This document shows, piece by piece, positions 1 to 8,133 of a DNA stretch of 64,000 nucleotides. The notes below the pieces were generated by a model, which worked only from the letters and a program-made list of their open reading frames with translations, was not told the origin of the DNA and searched no databases. A program made the position numbers and the translations under genes. Source of the DNA: a virus. Location: IMG/VR virus record IMGVR_UViG_3300005590_000001, positions 1 through 64,000 of that record. The stretch is one strand, 5' to 3'. Within the stretch, counting starts at the first letter, position 1; each line of letters opens with the position of its first letter.

Positions 1-120
1 TTTTGATATTCTTTCAGAAGAAAAAGATCAGGTTTCCGAAACAGAAAGAAAAGATTTTGATTTTGATATTCTTTCAGAAGAAAAAGATCAGGTTTCCGAA
101 ACAGAAAGAAAAGATTTTGA
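1..120 (+). repeat. 60-bp perfect tandem direct repeat
   Basis: Bases 1-60 and 61-120 are identical. The unit is a multiple of three and lies in an open frame, so it encodes a duplicated 20-residue acidic segment (DFDILSEEKDQVSETERK followed by DF). The array may continue upstream of the window. Confidence 0.95.
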
Positions 121-247
121 AGCAATCGTTTATCTTCGAAATCGTGCTATCCAATTAGACAATAGCGAGTTAGTTGAAAATGTTAAAGAGATACATACAA
201 AGTTTTTTAATGCTCATTGCGATAATGCTTCTCACGACGTCTTATAG
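2..247 (+). CDS. C-terminal end of an unidentified protein with a 20-aa repeat
   Basis: An open frame enters from the left edge and stops at TAG 245-247. The visible 81 residues hold two copies of a 20-residue acidic repeat, then a tail EAIVYLRNRAIQLDNSELVE. The first half is highly charged and likely helical. The end overlaps the start of the next gene by about 68 bases, a large overlap that favours either a real nested start or a later start for the downstream gene. No family is recognised. Confidence 0.6.
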   Translation, partial: FDILSEEKDQVSETERKDFDFDILSEEKDQVSETERKDFEAIVYLRNRAIQLDNSELVENVKEIHTKFFNAHCDNASHDVL

Positions 248-650
248 TCGCACACAAGATGAATTAGAATCTAATCCAATTGTAGAATACGTTGAAGAAC
301 TGGCTGTTAAAGAAGATATAAGCAATATGGACTTGGAAATCTATTATAGAATTTATCGAGGAGCATATTACTGGGGTAATGATCTAGATTATCAAGACTG
401 TAAAGATTTTGGTGAAGTTTTTGATCGTATGCGATTAGTAAAAACTGCACTAGAACCAGTTGGGACTAGAGACTTTTCCAACGGACTGAATCAAAAGATT
501 AAAGATTTTATTGATGAAGTTGATTCTAATGGGAATCCAACTGGACAAGATAAACCTTTTGAACCTATTTACAAAAATGAATATACAGACTTAATGTTTT
601 ATATTAGTGAAGGGTTAAAGGAAGCTTTGAATAATGATAGATCCGAATGA
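180..650 (+). CDS. Secreted protein, unknown function
   Basis: The 156-residue product begins with a clear Sec signal: MLKRY, a hydrophobic core FLMLIAIMLLTT, and a small-residue cleavage zone near SYS. The ATG at 180 is chosen; an in-frame TTG at 174 adds two residues. The mature part is acidic and mostly helical, with no cysteine, so it is not a lipoprotein. It overlaps the following peptidase gene by 17 bases, which suggests co-translation. No domain recognised; a periplasmic or envelope location is inferred from the signal peptide only. Confidence 0.75.
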   Translation: MLKRYIQSFLMLIAIMLLTTSYSRTQDELESNPIVEYVEELAVKEDISNMDLEIYYRIYRGAYYWGNDLDYQDCKDFGEVFDRMRLVKTALEPVGTRDFSNGLNQKIKDFIDEVDSNGNPTGQDKPFEPIYKNEYTDLMFYISEGLKEALNNDRSE

Positions 651-2586
651 TAGTGGTTGGATAGATCATAAAGAGGGTGTTGCAGAAATTGAGGCTTTGA
701 AACCTCAGATTATTTACGGCGGTACTCCAGATATGCGACAATCTGGTGCCGGAAAAGTGCAACTCTTATACTCTGTCTATGATTCTTTTCCTGTTATTCA
801 CCAAGGTTCTGCTCCCTCTTGTGTTGCTTGTGCAACTGCTGGCGCTCTTGATTGTCTTCGAAAAACTGAAATTGCAGATGGTGATCGAGAAGATTTTGTA
901 AATTTCTCAGTCGAAGAATTCATCTATTTTGTCAGTAGAGTTATTATCGGCAAAAATAGACTGCGTGGTAGTGGTGGATCTTTAGTTTCTTGGGCTGTTG
1001 CTGGCTTAGAACAAATAGGATTTATTGTTAAAGATAAGTATGGAAACTTAGATCTTACTTCTTATAGTGCAAAAAGAGCAGTTGATTGGGGTGACGGACG
1101 TAATATTCCGGGTTCAGAATTAGTACAAATTGCTGCTGGACAAAAAATACTTGATTTTGTGCGGATTAAGTCTTACGAAGAGGCTCGTGATGCAATCTAT
1201 AATAAATATCCAGTGATAGTTGGAAGTCAGTATGGATACTCACGACAAAGAGATGCTGAAGGATTTGCTCTACAAAATACTAGATGGGCGCATTGTTATT
1301 TACCAAACTCTTTTATTTGGGGGGATGAGTTTAAAAAAATACAAGATTTGTCTGTTGGTGACGGAATTTATTCTCATGATGGTGAACTTACAGAAGTAAC
1401 AGAAATTAAAAAACAAAAATATTGTGGAGATATTTACAATATTCGTGTTTCTAATGGATTTCATAAAGTTACTAGCGACCATCCATTTTTAGTAAAATAT
1501 CAGTATTTACGCAACAGAGAATGTATTCCTTATGATGGATCAGTTTTAGATAATGTAACTTCTAATGTTGTGACAAAATCTAAAACCAAATTAGCATGGA
1601 TCAAGGCAAAAGATTTGTGTCAAGATGATTATCTAATAATGCCAAAACCTAAATTACCATCGCAATCTTTCATACCAGATAATAAAGAATTAAAGATTAC
1701 TCCTAATAGTGATTTAGCTTGGTTTTTTGGTATGTATTTGGGTGATGGTTACTCTACTAAAAATCATAAAATTATTTTTACGCAAAATATTAATGAAACC
1801 AATAATATTAATCGGCTTTTAAGAGTAGCTAAAAAATATTTTAATCTTCTTGGAACTGTAAAAAATAGGAAAATAAAAGAAAATTGCAATGCAGTAAATA
1901 TTATTTTCTACAGCGCAAAACTTTCTAACTTTATGCATAAGTGGTTTAAAACTAAAAATCTAAAAGAAATACCCCAATGGTTATTATCAAAAGAATGGGA
2001 CTTAAGATCTTTATTAATGGGTTTTAATGATTCTGACGGATGTTATTTAGATAACAAATGGTATAGGTTTTGTATCACAAACAGCTCTTATAAGTTGATA
2101 CAGCAATTTAACTTTATTATCAATTATTTAGGTTTTAAGTGTTGGTATAGAGAAATTGCCGGCGGTATGACCATCTTTAATAATAAAAAATATCAAAGAA
2201 AAAGGCAATATGCTTTGAATGTAAATCTTAAAAAGTTTAATAATTCTGATTTTTGTTACAATAATATTAAAAAAATAGAAAAGGAATTTTATTCTGATGA
2301 AATCATCACTCTTGAGACGGCAAATCATACTTATGTGGTAAACGGATCTTTATCCCATAACTGTATGTGGTGGTCTGGAGTAGACGATTCTGGTCGTAGA
2401 CCGGGAATTTGTAATCAGAATAGCTGGGGACGATCTTATCATTACGGTCCTAAACGACATAATCAGCCAGATGGATCTTTTTGGATTGATGCAGATAATG
2501 CCGATAAAATGTGCAGAAATGGAGATGCATGGGCTATTTCAAACTTTAAAGGATTTCCACTTAGAGCTGACTGGAGAATAATATGA
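634..2586 (+). CDS. Papain-like (C1) cysteine peptidase interrupted by an intein
   Basis: The 650-residue precursor is a 294-residue C1-type peptidase with a 356-residue intein (residues 221-576). The nucleophile region HQGSAPSCVACATAG puts Cys63 in the position of the papain QGxCGSCWAF motif. The catalytic His is His220 (TRWAH), and the Asn lies in NQNSWG (Asn596), the classic NSWG element. The intein sits directly after the catalytic His, so the protease cannot be active before splicing. Neighbours are a secreted protein and a membrane-anchored thioredoxin fusion. No signal peptide is seen. A role in virion maturation or host-protein cleavage is possible but unproven. Confidence 0.88.
   Translation: MIDPNDSGWIDHKEGVAEIEALKPQIIYGGTPDMRQSGAGKVQLLYSVYDSFPVIHQGSAPSCVACATAGALDCLRKTEIADGDREDFVNFSVEEFIYFVSRVIIGKNRLRGSGGSLVSWAVAGLEQIGFIVKDKYGNLDLTSYSAKRAVDWGDGRNIPGSELVQIAAGQKILDFVRIKSYEEARDAIYNKYPVIVGSQYGYSRQRDAEGFALQNTRWAHCYLPNSFIWGDEFKKIQDLSVGDGIYSHDGELTEVTEIKKQKYCGDIYNIRVSNGFHKVTSDHPFLVKYQYLRNRECIPYDGSVLDNVTSNVVTKSKTKLAWIKAKDLCQDDYLIMPKPKLPSQSFIPDNKELKITPNSDLAWFFGMYLGDGYSTKNHKIIFTQNINETNNINRLLRVAKKYFNLLGTVKNRKIKENCNAVNIIFYSAKLSNFMHKWFKTKNLKEIPQWLLSKEWDLRSLLMGFNDSDGCYLDNKWYRFCITNSSYKLIQQFNFIINYLGFKCWYREIAGGMTIFNNKKYQRKRQYALNVNLKKFNNSDFCYNNIKKIEKEFYSDEIITLETANHTYVVNGSLSHNCMWWSGVDDSGRRPGICNQNSWGRSYHYGPKRHNQPDGSFWIDADNADKMCRNGDAWAISNFKGFPLRADWRII
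1294..2361 (+). mobile_element. Intein with LAGLIDADG endonuclease in the C1 peptidase
   Basis: The intein begins at Cys221 (CYLPNSFIW) and ends at Asn576 (SLSHN), followed by Cys577 as the +1 nucleophile. The splicing N-block (HKVTSDHPFLV) and the C-terminal block ending His-Asn are visible. Two degenerate LAGLIDADG helices, FFGMYLGDGYS and LLMGFNDSDGCY, mark the embedded homing endonuclease. Insertion lies between the catalytic His and the next extein residue. All splicing residues look intact, so splicing is expected. Confidence 0.9.
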
Positions 2587-3791
2587 ATAGGACTCAACTT
2601 ATTGTACTAATTTTAGGAGTACTTTTGCTGTTATGGCCTGAAGATTCTGTAAAAATTGAAAAACACTTTGACGAATTAGAAGCTAAAGCTATAAGTTCTC
2701 TTTTTGTTTATGTTCACACAGCAGATGAGGATGAAGAGGCTCCACCCGTTCCTAAACCAAACCCCGGAGAATTAGGAGGGGAACCTACATTTGTAGAAGA
2801 ACTTCCAGAAGTTGTGCGGGATGAACCACATAAAGTAGAACAAAATGTTCAACTTAATACATTGCCCGCTGATGTAAATGTCTATGTTTGGTCAGCAAAA
2901 TGGTGTCCGGCCTGTCAAACTTATGTTCCGCAAGTTGCTCGTTATTTCAATACGAAAGATGAAACTAGAGTTTATAAAGTAGATTATGATAAGTCTACGG
3001 CTGTAGCTGCTCAATATAACATTACAAAACTTCCAACTGTTCAAATAGTTAGTAGTGAATTAGATGAGAAGGGTCAGCCAGTAAAAGTATGGACTACTCT
3101 AAATAATCATCTATTGCCGAATAAAGAAACAATTGTTGCTTTGGCAAATCAATCTAGATATGCGGCTAATAATTTCTTAGAGAATAAGACAGTTGATGTT
3201 CCACGATATGTTTATAAAATGGAATGGGGCGGATGGATTGATCTGGACAATTATAGTAAAAATTGTAATTGTAATATGTGTCAAAACATTAGATATTTAC
3301 AAGAACGACGAAGTTTTCAAACTTATAATGATTCAGATTTACCCGATCATCAAGAACCTTCAACTGATAAGGTTATGATTTCTGGAATTCACGCCCTATA
3401 TTTGAATTCTGATGACATCTTGGGGTCTTTGGGATGTGGTGATGCTCGCGAATTGATTTTCGCCGTACAAGAATATGATTGTAAGGCAGTTGGAATCGAA
3501 ATTGATCCAATCAGATATCAAGAAGCTAAACGGCAAGTTGCTTTAGCTGGATTGTCTGACAAAATTACAATTTATCAGGGCGATGTTAGAGATTTTGATT
3601 TAAGTGCGTATGGCATAACCGCCGTATACGCATATCTCTACGAAAATTTACTGGAAGAATTATCAGAGGAAATCGGCAGTGTTAATAAGGCCGTTACTCC
3701 TTATCATAGAATTAAATCTTTACCGGCAACTCCAAAGGGTCAATTATGGCTTTATGGAAGCCTAGCAAAAAGAGAAGTGGTACAATTATAA
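2583..3791 (+). CDS. Membrane-anchored thioredoxin-fold and methyltransferase-like fusion protein
   Basis: The 402 residues start with a hydrophobic anchor (LIVLILGVLLLLW, residues 6-18) and an acidic Pro-rich linker. A thioredoxin-like domain follows (about 95-190), with the WCPAC redox site at 107-111 and a cis-Pro segment KLPTVQIV. A Cys-rich patch NCNCNMC comes next, then a Rossmann-like region (about 265-360) with LGSLGCGDAR and VGIEIDPIR, typical of SAM-dependent methyltransferase motif I and the acidic ribose-binding loop. It overlaps the peptidase gene by 4 bases (ATGA). The fold calls are fairly safe; activity and substrate are unknown. The fusion is unusual. Confidence 0.75.
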   Translation: MNRTQLIVLILGVLLLLWPEDSVKIEKHFDELEAKAISSLFVYVHTADEDEEAPPVPKPNPGELGGEPTFVEELPEVVRDEPHKVEQNVQLNTLPADVNVYVWSAKWCPACQTYVPQVARYFNTKDETRVYKVDYDKSTAVAAQYNITKLPTVQIVSSELDEKGQPVKVWTTLNNHLLPNKETIVALANQSRYAANNFLENKTVDVPRYVYKMEWGGWIDLDNYSKNCNCNMCQNIRYLQERRSFQTYNDSDLPDHQEPSTDKVMISGIHALYLNSDDILGSLGCGDARELIFAVQEYDCKAVGIEIDPIRYQEAKRQVALAGLSDKITIYQGDVRDFDLSAYGITAVYAYLYENLLEELSEEIGSVNKAVTPYHRIKSLPATPKGQLWLYGSLAKREVVQL

Positions 3792-4090
3792 TGATTAAAT
3801 TATTAGAAACTTTATTAAAAGACAAACGAGTTCAAATTAAAGATGGCACCTTTCTTGAATGTGCCGAACAGATAAATTTGAAACTTTATCACAAAAGTGG
3901 ATATTCCGTTGTTGAATTTGGTTCTCCGGGGGTATACCTAAAAATAGAAAATATAGGTCTTAAACTCCTTTCTGTAAATCGTCCAAGAGTAAATCGTTTG
4001 ATCTTAGGACCACAAACTGTGAAGTTGGTGTTAGATAAGTTTATGGATTTTGAGTTCAAAAGATCTGAACTAGAGGCGATGATGAAATGA
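3791..4090 (+). CDS. Small protein of unknown function
   Basis: The 99-residue product begins MIKLLETLLKDKRVQIKDG. The ATG at 3791 is chosen because it overlaps the preceding stop (TAATG); an upstream in-frame ATG at 3746 would lie deep inside the previous gene. Composition is ordinary for a small beta-rich protein (SGYSVVEFGSPGVYLKIENIG). It overlaps the next gene by 4 bases. Not recognised. Confidence 0.7.
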   Translation: MIKLLETLLKDKRVQIKDGTFLECAEQINLKLYHKSGYSVVEFGSPGVYLKIENIGLKLLSVNRPRVNRLILGPQTVKLVLDKFMDFEFKRSELEAMMK

Positions 4091-4446
4091 AAACTGGACT
4101 AGATTTTCAACAAGAGTATTTAGGTCTTGCGTTCGGCGATGCTCCGGGTGAAGAGAAATATAGTGGAGCACATGTTAAGCCGGGCCGCAGACGCTCTGTA
4201 AGGCGTTCTAGAGAGAAAAACGCTGTCAGGGTCGGACAAATTTCCGATAAGGCTATTAAGCGTCTAGGGCGCTCAGGATGGCAATTTGGTAGCGAAGAAG
4301 AAATGCACAAGTTCATTGCTTATGATATGTACAATAACCGTAGAGCTTACGGCATTGGATTCATTGAGGCGTTTCTGATTAAACACGTACTGCTTTGGAT
4401 AGTAACCAAGCTAGTAGAATACTTCTTTAGTGAGTACAAAGCTTAA
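4087..4446 (+). CDS. Basic small protein with a C-terminal membrane helix
   Basis: The 119 residues have a strongly basic middle (KPGRRRSVRRSREK, about 32-45) and a C-terminal hydrophobic stretch FIEAFLIKHVLLWIVTKLVEYFF that could be a membrane helix. It is the last gene of the left plus-strand operon and is followed by a terminator. No family recognised. Confidence 0.7.
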   Translation: MKTGLDFQQEYLGLAFGDAPGEEKYSGAHVKPGRRRSVRRSREKNAVRVGQISDKAIKRLGRSGWQFGSEEEMHKFIAYDMYNNRRAYGIGFIEAFLIKHVLLWIVTKLVEYFFSEYKA

Positions 4447-4457
4447 TATCTATTCAA

Positions 4458-4478
4458 ACGTGTAACTTAATATAACAT
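4458..4478 (+). repeat. 21-bp element shared with 58085-58105
   Basis: The sequence ACGTGTAACTTAATATAACA plus T matches 58085-58105 at 19 of 21 positions. Here it lies between the stop of the plus-strand operon and a hairpin terminator. It contains a TTAATATA core that could be a promoter -10 on either strand. The function is unknown. Confidence 0.55.
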
Positions 4479-4479
4479 C

Positions 4480-4517
4480 AAACCGCAAGAATCGTGAAGA
4501 TTTTTGCGGTTTTTTTA
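4480..4517 (+). terminator. Rho-independent terminator closing the left plus-strand operon
   Basis: The stem AAACCGCAA pairs with TTGCGGTTT across a loop of about 15-18 bases and runs into a T tract (4510-4516). It lies in the 80-base gap between convergent genes ending at 4446 and 4527. On the other strand the downstream sequence is only weakly T-rich, so it may work mainly in the plus direction. Confidence 0.8.
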
Positions 4518-4526
4518 GTTGGTTTC

Positions 4527-4976
4527 TCAATAATGAGAACCGAGCACCGACAAGACACCGGCGACGGCCTCTGGCGTAAGTTTTGTATGTTTGTATAAAG
4601 TCTTTTCTGAAATTTCTTCGCATGCAAATTTAATGATATAATCTAAATCTTTACTAGAAATTTTTCTCATTAATATATTATAATCAGAATAAAAAGAACT
4701 ATTTTTAATCATTCTTGTAAAATTAAAATTAGTTCTATGCTGAATACGAAATTTAATCTCTTTGTCACAAACACGTAACATATGATAATAAATTCTATAA
4801 TAAATAAATTTTAATTTATTGTTAGATTTTTTTGGATTAAATCTATCCCAAATCTTGTGACAAATAATAAACATTTCTGAGATAATTTCTTCTTTTTCAA
4901 AAGTATTTTTCATATATCTCGGTAAATGTAAATACATATCATCAGCAATATCTAAAAATTCCTTTTCAGAAATCAT
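4527..4976 (-). CDS. Sigma-70-like (region 2 type) transcription factor candidate
   Basis: The 149 residues resemble a short sigma factor. FEKEEIISEMFIICHKIWDRFNPKKSN followed by IYYRIYYHMLRVCDKE has the helix pattern of sigma region 2 (acidic recruitment helix, conserved aromatic-rich promoter-melting helix, basic end). The C-terminus (EEISEKTLYKHTKLTPEAVAG) could be a helix-turn-helix of region-4 type. Length is close to small ECF-like sigmas. It ends the minus-strand block and overlaps the upstream gene by 4 bases. Similarity is judged by eye only; it could be another helical DNA-binding protein. Confidence 0.45.
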   Translation of the reverse strand: MISEKEFLDIADDMYLHLPRYMKNTFEKEEIISEMFIICHKIWDRFNPKKSNNKLKFIYYRIYYHMLRVCDKEIKFRIQHRTNFNFTRMIKNSSFYSDYNILMRKISSKDLDYIIKFACEEISEKTLYKHTKLTPEAVAGVLSVLGSHY

Positions 4977-5593
4977 ACTTCCTGTCCATTTCTAATAATA
5001 ATTAAATCTTTAATCTTTTTCTTTAATTCTTGTAGTTCAAGATAGCTTTCTTCTACATTATCAAATATAGTTTCCGTATTGCCATTTGGGAAAATAGAAA
5101 TAACATGATCACGTTCTTCCGATTTACTATAATTTAATAATTCGCTGACCATATCACTCTGATTAATTTGTGATTCACCTAGAATAGAAATTTCTAAATT
5201 TCTTCTCACTTCACTTGGATCATAACCACGCGCAAATGCAAAGATTAACATATGTGGATCTTGTTGTCTCCAAACAGCCACACCCTTAGTAGAATCTAAT
5301 TTTGTAGCTAGAAGATTATCATCGTGAACATTAAACCCACAAAGGTTAGCAACCCAAATATTGTCGTATAAATTATATGGAGATAAAGGATCTTTTTTTA
5401 GAAAATTTCCAAATGGAGTAAAATCAAATTTATTTGATAAATCCAACATTTTTTCTTGAGTTGCGAATTCAGAATCAAAAAACCCCTTTTCATCTTCATC
5501 TAATAAATCATCAATATCATCAATTTCATTGTCTGGGATCAGATTGGTCTGAAAATGTTCCCATTTTATGTGTTTTTTCGGCATAAATCTCAC
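4973..5593 (-). CDS. Hypothetical acidic protein
   Basis: The 206-residue product has a very acidic N-terminal stretch (DNEIDDIDDLLDEDEKGF) and a mixed alpha/beta body, with a charged helical C-terminus (YLELQELKKKIKDLI). The start may be the first ATG or the one four codons later (MPKKH). It overlaps both neighbours, indicating an operon with the sigma-like gene downstream. Not recognised. Confidence 0.7.
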   Translation of the reverse strand: MRFMPKKHIKWEHFQTNLIPDNEIDDIDDLLDEDEKGFFDSEFATQEKMLDLSNKFDFTPFGNFLKKDPLSPYNLYDNIWVANLCGFNVHDDNLLATKLDSTKGVAVWRQQDPHMLIFAFARGYDPSEVRRNLEISILGESQINQSDMVSELLNYSKSEERDHVISIFPNGNTETIFDNVEESYLELQELKKKIKDLIIIRNGQEV

Positions 5594-5885
5594 TCGCTTT
5601 TCTAAATCTATTATTTCTACTCGGTTCTACGCTCATCATTTTGTGGATCTCGGTATTTAGCTCTTCAGCTCCATATACTCGTTCCATTAAAATCATGGGT
5701 ATAGAACCGTCAAATATTAATTTCGCAAATTCTACTTCAGTTTCTTTAGAATCGGCAGATATTTTTAACTTTTTATCAAGACCGTTATCAAATATGATGT
5801 AATGATAACGCTTCTCTAATTTGCATTTGGTCTTGAGTAGAAAATTTATTAAAATCGTAATAAATTTTACTAAGAGTTTCTTCAT
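5526..5885 (-). CDS. Hypothetical protein, uncertain start
   Basis: The convincing part is the C-terminal 80 or so residues (LKISADSKETEVEFAKLIFDG to the end), soluble and charged. The ATG at 5885 gives a hydrophobic N-terminus (MKKLLVKFITILINFLL) that overlaps the upstream gene by about 98 bases in another frame. A shorter product from a non-ATG start near 5790 is equally possible. No family recognised. Confidence 0.5.
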   Translation of the reverse strand: MKKLLVKFITILINFLLKTKCKLEKRYHYIIFDNGLDKKLKISADSKETEVEFAKLIFDGSIPMILMERVYGAEELNTEIHKMMSVEPSRNNRFRKASEIYAEKTHKMGTFSDQSDPRQ

Positions 5886-6144
5886 TGAGAAAGTCCTTTG
5901 GGACAAAAGATGTGTAGTTTACGAAGATTGTATTATCTTCTTTTGTAGTTTGCATTTGTGTCAATGACAACCAGCCAATTGGAATGTCGTAACGATTTAA
6001 AATATCCTTAATGTTATCAATAAAAGGAGTTTTATCTTTTATTTGTATTACGGGTAATAAAGCATTTTTTTTGTTATCAGAAATAATTCCAATTTGGTTT
6101 TGATTAATTACCTTAAGTGTCAACTTAATAAAACATTCAATCAT
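5788..6144 (-). CDS. Hypothetical protein
   Basis: The 118 residues begin MIECFIKLTLKVINQNQIGI and look like a compact alpha/beta protein. Its start overlaps the stop of the upstream gene by 4 bases (ATGA-type coupling), which supports the start. The 3' end overlaps the next gene substantially. Not recognised. Confidence 0.65.
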   Translation of the reverse strand: MIECFIKLTLKVINQNQIGIISDNKKNALLPVIQIKDKTPFIDNIKDILNRYDIPIGWLSLTQMQTTKEDNTIFVNYTSFVPKDFLNEETLSKIYYDFNKFSTQDQMQIREALSLHHI

Positions 6145-6377
6145 GGTGCAATGCCTCTATCCCAATGATATGTATTGGGGCCGTCTTCTCCATCGCAGAA
6201 TTTAGCAATAAATTCATTATAATCTTCACCAGTTAATAAAGTTTCTAAAATTTGATTTAGAAGCCATTGTTTATGGTGCGACCCATCAATTCCGCCGTAT
6301 TGAAAAATTAAATCTAAAATATTATCTATTTTTTCTTTTGAAGACACGATAATAAATCCTTTGCTGTATTTTCCCAC
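6141..6377 (-). CDS. Conserved small phage protein (GGIDG-HHKQW type)
   Basis: The 78-residue product carries YGGIDGSHHKQWLLNQIL near its centre and ends DGEDGPNTYHWDRGIAP. I recognise this pattern (GGIDGxHHKxW, then GEDGPxTYxWDxGIAP) as a widespread short protein of phages and bacteria with no assigned function. It overlaps the glycosyltransferase gene upstream by 52 bases in another frame. Confidence 0.8.
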   Translation of the reverse strand: MGKYSKGFIIVSSKEKIDNILDLIFQYGGIDGSHHKQWLLNQILETLLTGEDYNEFIAKFCDGEDGPNTYHWDRGIAP

Positions 6378-7375
6378 GTAAATCTTTTAACATCTTTTGC
6401 TGTCCCACTTATTACACCGTTTGACCATTTGTTATACATGGAACGCATTGCGTTAACTAAATCATCTAGGTTGTATGTAGCCCATTCTCCACAATTTTGA
6501 AATTTATTTCTGTTAAACCACATACCATCATTTGCTATTTGAGTTCCGGTAATTTGTATTTTGCAACAATTATCTGTAATAAATTCAGTATGACCAGAAT
6601 AATCAGTTGCAATCACTTCTTTATTACAAGCCATACTTTCTAAGAGGGGCATATTAAACCCTTCCGCAAGAGAAGGCGCAACATAACAATATGCTTGTTG
6701 CATTATTCTAGCAATTTGCTCATGTTCTGATACACGATCTAATATCACTAAGTTGGAACCTAATAAATCTTTATATTGTCTAGCTTTATTAGCATTGAAT
6801 TCTTTACCAATAAATTTATTTTCAAAAGACATCCATAGTGATACATCTTGTTTATTGCCAAATGCTTTATGAAAAGCTTCTACAATTTGATCTTGCTGTT
6901 TTCTTACTTCCCACTTTCCAATACTTAGAAAGATGCATTTTTGTGGAAAATAATCTACAGGTTTAAATATTTCAGGATCATATCCGGGCGGTACTACTTC
7001 AATATCTTTTTGATAACCAGATTTACGGCAAACTTCCGCAGCCCAGTTTGTTGGTAACACTAATTGATCTAAACAATTTAGACACGCCATTTCCCATTGT
7101 GTTAATCTATTCATTTCAAAAAATGTATAACCAACTTGAGGACCGCACGTTGCGGATTCATTCATCGCAAATTGATGCCAAATTTTTAAAGTTGGAAAAT
7201 CTAAGCTTTGAAGTTCCATTGTTTTCTGCATTTCAACAGATTGTAAAAAATCCGATGAATGCATTTTGCCGATAGGGAATACGGCAACGTCTGTTAAGTT
7301 CCTTAGTTGCGTAAGAATGTTATGAGAAACTATCCCATAACTAGTATCATTAAGTGGGCCATTAAAAAATATCAT
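6326..7375 (-). CDS. Glycosyltransferase, GT-B fold (GT4-like)
   Basis: The 349 residues have the layout of a GT-B retaining glycosyltransferase. The N-terminal domain carries NGPLNDTSYGIVSHNIL. A linker follows with VVPPGYDPEIFKP, then a C-terminal nucleotide-sugar domain with PSLAEGFNMPLLESMACN, the EGFxxxxxE signature. Donor and acceptor are unknown. It heads a run of sugar-modifying genes, which suggests glycan assembly on host surface, virion or DNA. Overlaps with neighbours point to one operon. Confidence 0.88.
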   Translation of the reverse strand: MIFFNGPLNDTSYGIVSHNILTQLRNLTDVAVFPIGKMHSSDFLQSVEMQKTMELQSLDFPTLKIWHQFAMNESATCGPQVGYTFFEMNRLTQWEMACLNCLDQLVLPTNWAAEVCRKSGYQKDIEVVPPGYDPEIFKPVDYFPQKCIFLSIGKWEVRKQQDQIVEAFHKAFGNKQDVSLWMSFENKFIGKEFNANKARQYKDLLGSNLVILDRVSEHEQIARIMQQAYCYVAPSLAEGFNMPLLESMACNKEVIATDYSGHTEFITDNCCKIQITGTQIANDGMWFNRNKFQNCGEWATYNLDDLVNAMRSMYNKWSNGVISGTAKDVKRFTWENTAKDLLSCLQKKK

Positions 7376-7748
7376 CTATAAATACTTTAAGGTCTTTAGT
7401 AATAATTGCTGCGTCAGCATATTCAACTTTAATACGTTTGTTGTTTTTTATTGCTGTAAAATAATCATAATTATATGGAAAAAAATTAACTTCTATCAAA
7501 TTACGATTTTTTGTATATTGATTAACATCTTTGCCATAAAACATTCTCAAGGAAGAAATTAAAAATGCACAAGGAGTTTTCTTTTTGTTTTTGCGTAAAG
7601 TTTTTAACGCTCCTTGCCAAACACGAAATTCTACATCTGTTAAAAGTAAACCACCTCTACAATGGAAAATCTTACCCGATGATCCAATCTTTGAAGACCA
7701 AATTTTTCGGGTAAGGTTTTTATATGTCCACATTCTCTTAGAAATCAT
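7362..7748 (-). CDS. Hypothetical protein
   Basis: The 128-residue product has basic stretches (LRKNKKKTPC) and a C-terminal segment VEYADAAIITKDLKVFIDDIF that could be an alpha/beta edge. It overlaps the glycosyltransferase downstream by 14 bases and the gene upstream by 11. No known domain; a partner in the glycan block is only suggested by position. Confidence 0.65.
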   Translation of the reverse strand: MISKRMWTYKNLTRKIWSSKIGSSGKIFHCRGGLLLTDVEFRVWQGALKTLRKNKKKTPCAFLISSLRMFYGKDVNQYTKNRNLIEVNFFPYNYDYFTAIKNNKRIKVEYADAAIITKDLKVFIDDIF

Positions 7749-8133
7749 ATTCTTCTAATGCCTCTGCCGTCTTTTTCTTAGAAATTCTAGACGAACGCGG
7801 TAATAATGCCTTAACTTCTTCAGCCTTCTGCTTTTCCTCATCAGAGGCTTCTCTCTTAAAAATCTTTTCTGCTTGTTCTTCACTCATTCCAAATTTTTTC
7901 TGTGCAATATGCACACGCAATGGATTTACAAATTGTGATCGAAAAACACCCTGTAACTTCAAACGCTTATCTTCTTCGTCATCCCAATATCCAGTTGCTT
8001 TTTGTACTGTTGCCATAGTGACTTCAGCATTATCCTTCTTTGCAATAGACATCAACTTGATGACCGCTCGTTCCTTTCCGATTTCCTCGATAAGCTCTGT
8101 AAATTTTTCAGTTAGCTCTTTTTCTGTAAACAT
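7738..8133 (-). CDS. Hypothetical helical protein
   Basis: The 131 residues are rich in Lys and Glu and largely helical (FGMSEEQAEKIFKREASDEE), with a basic tail SSRISKKKTAEALEEYDF. It overlaps the glycosyltransferase upstream by 22 bases. No conserved motif recognised. Confidence 0.7.
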   Translation of the reverse strand: MFTEKELTEKFTELIEEIGKERAVIKLMSIAKKDNAEVTMATVQKATGYWDDEEDKRLKLQGVFRSQFVNPLRVHIAQKKFGMSEEQAEKIFKREASDEEKQKAEEVKALLPRSSRISKKKTAEALEEYDF

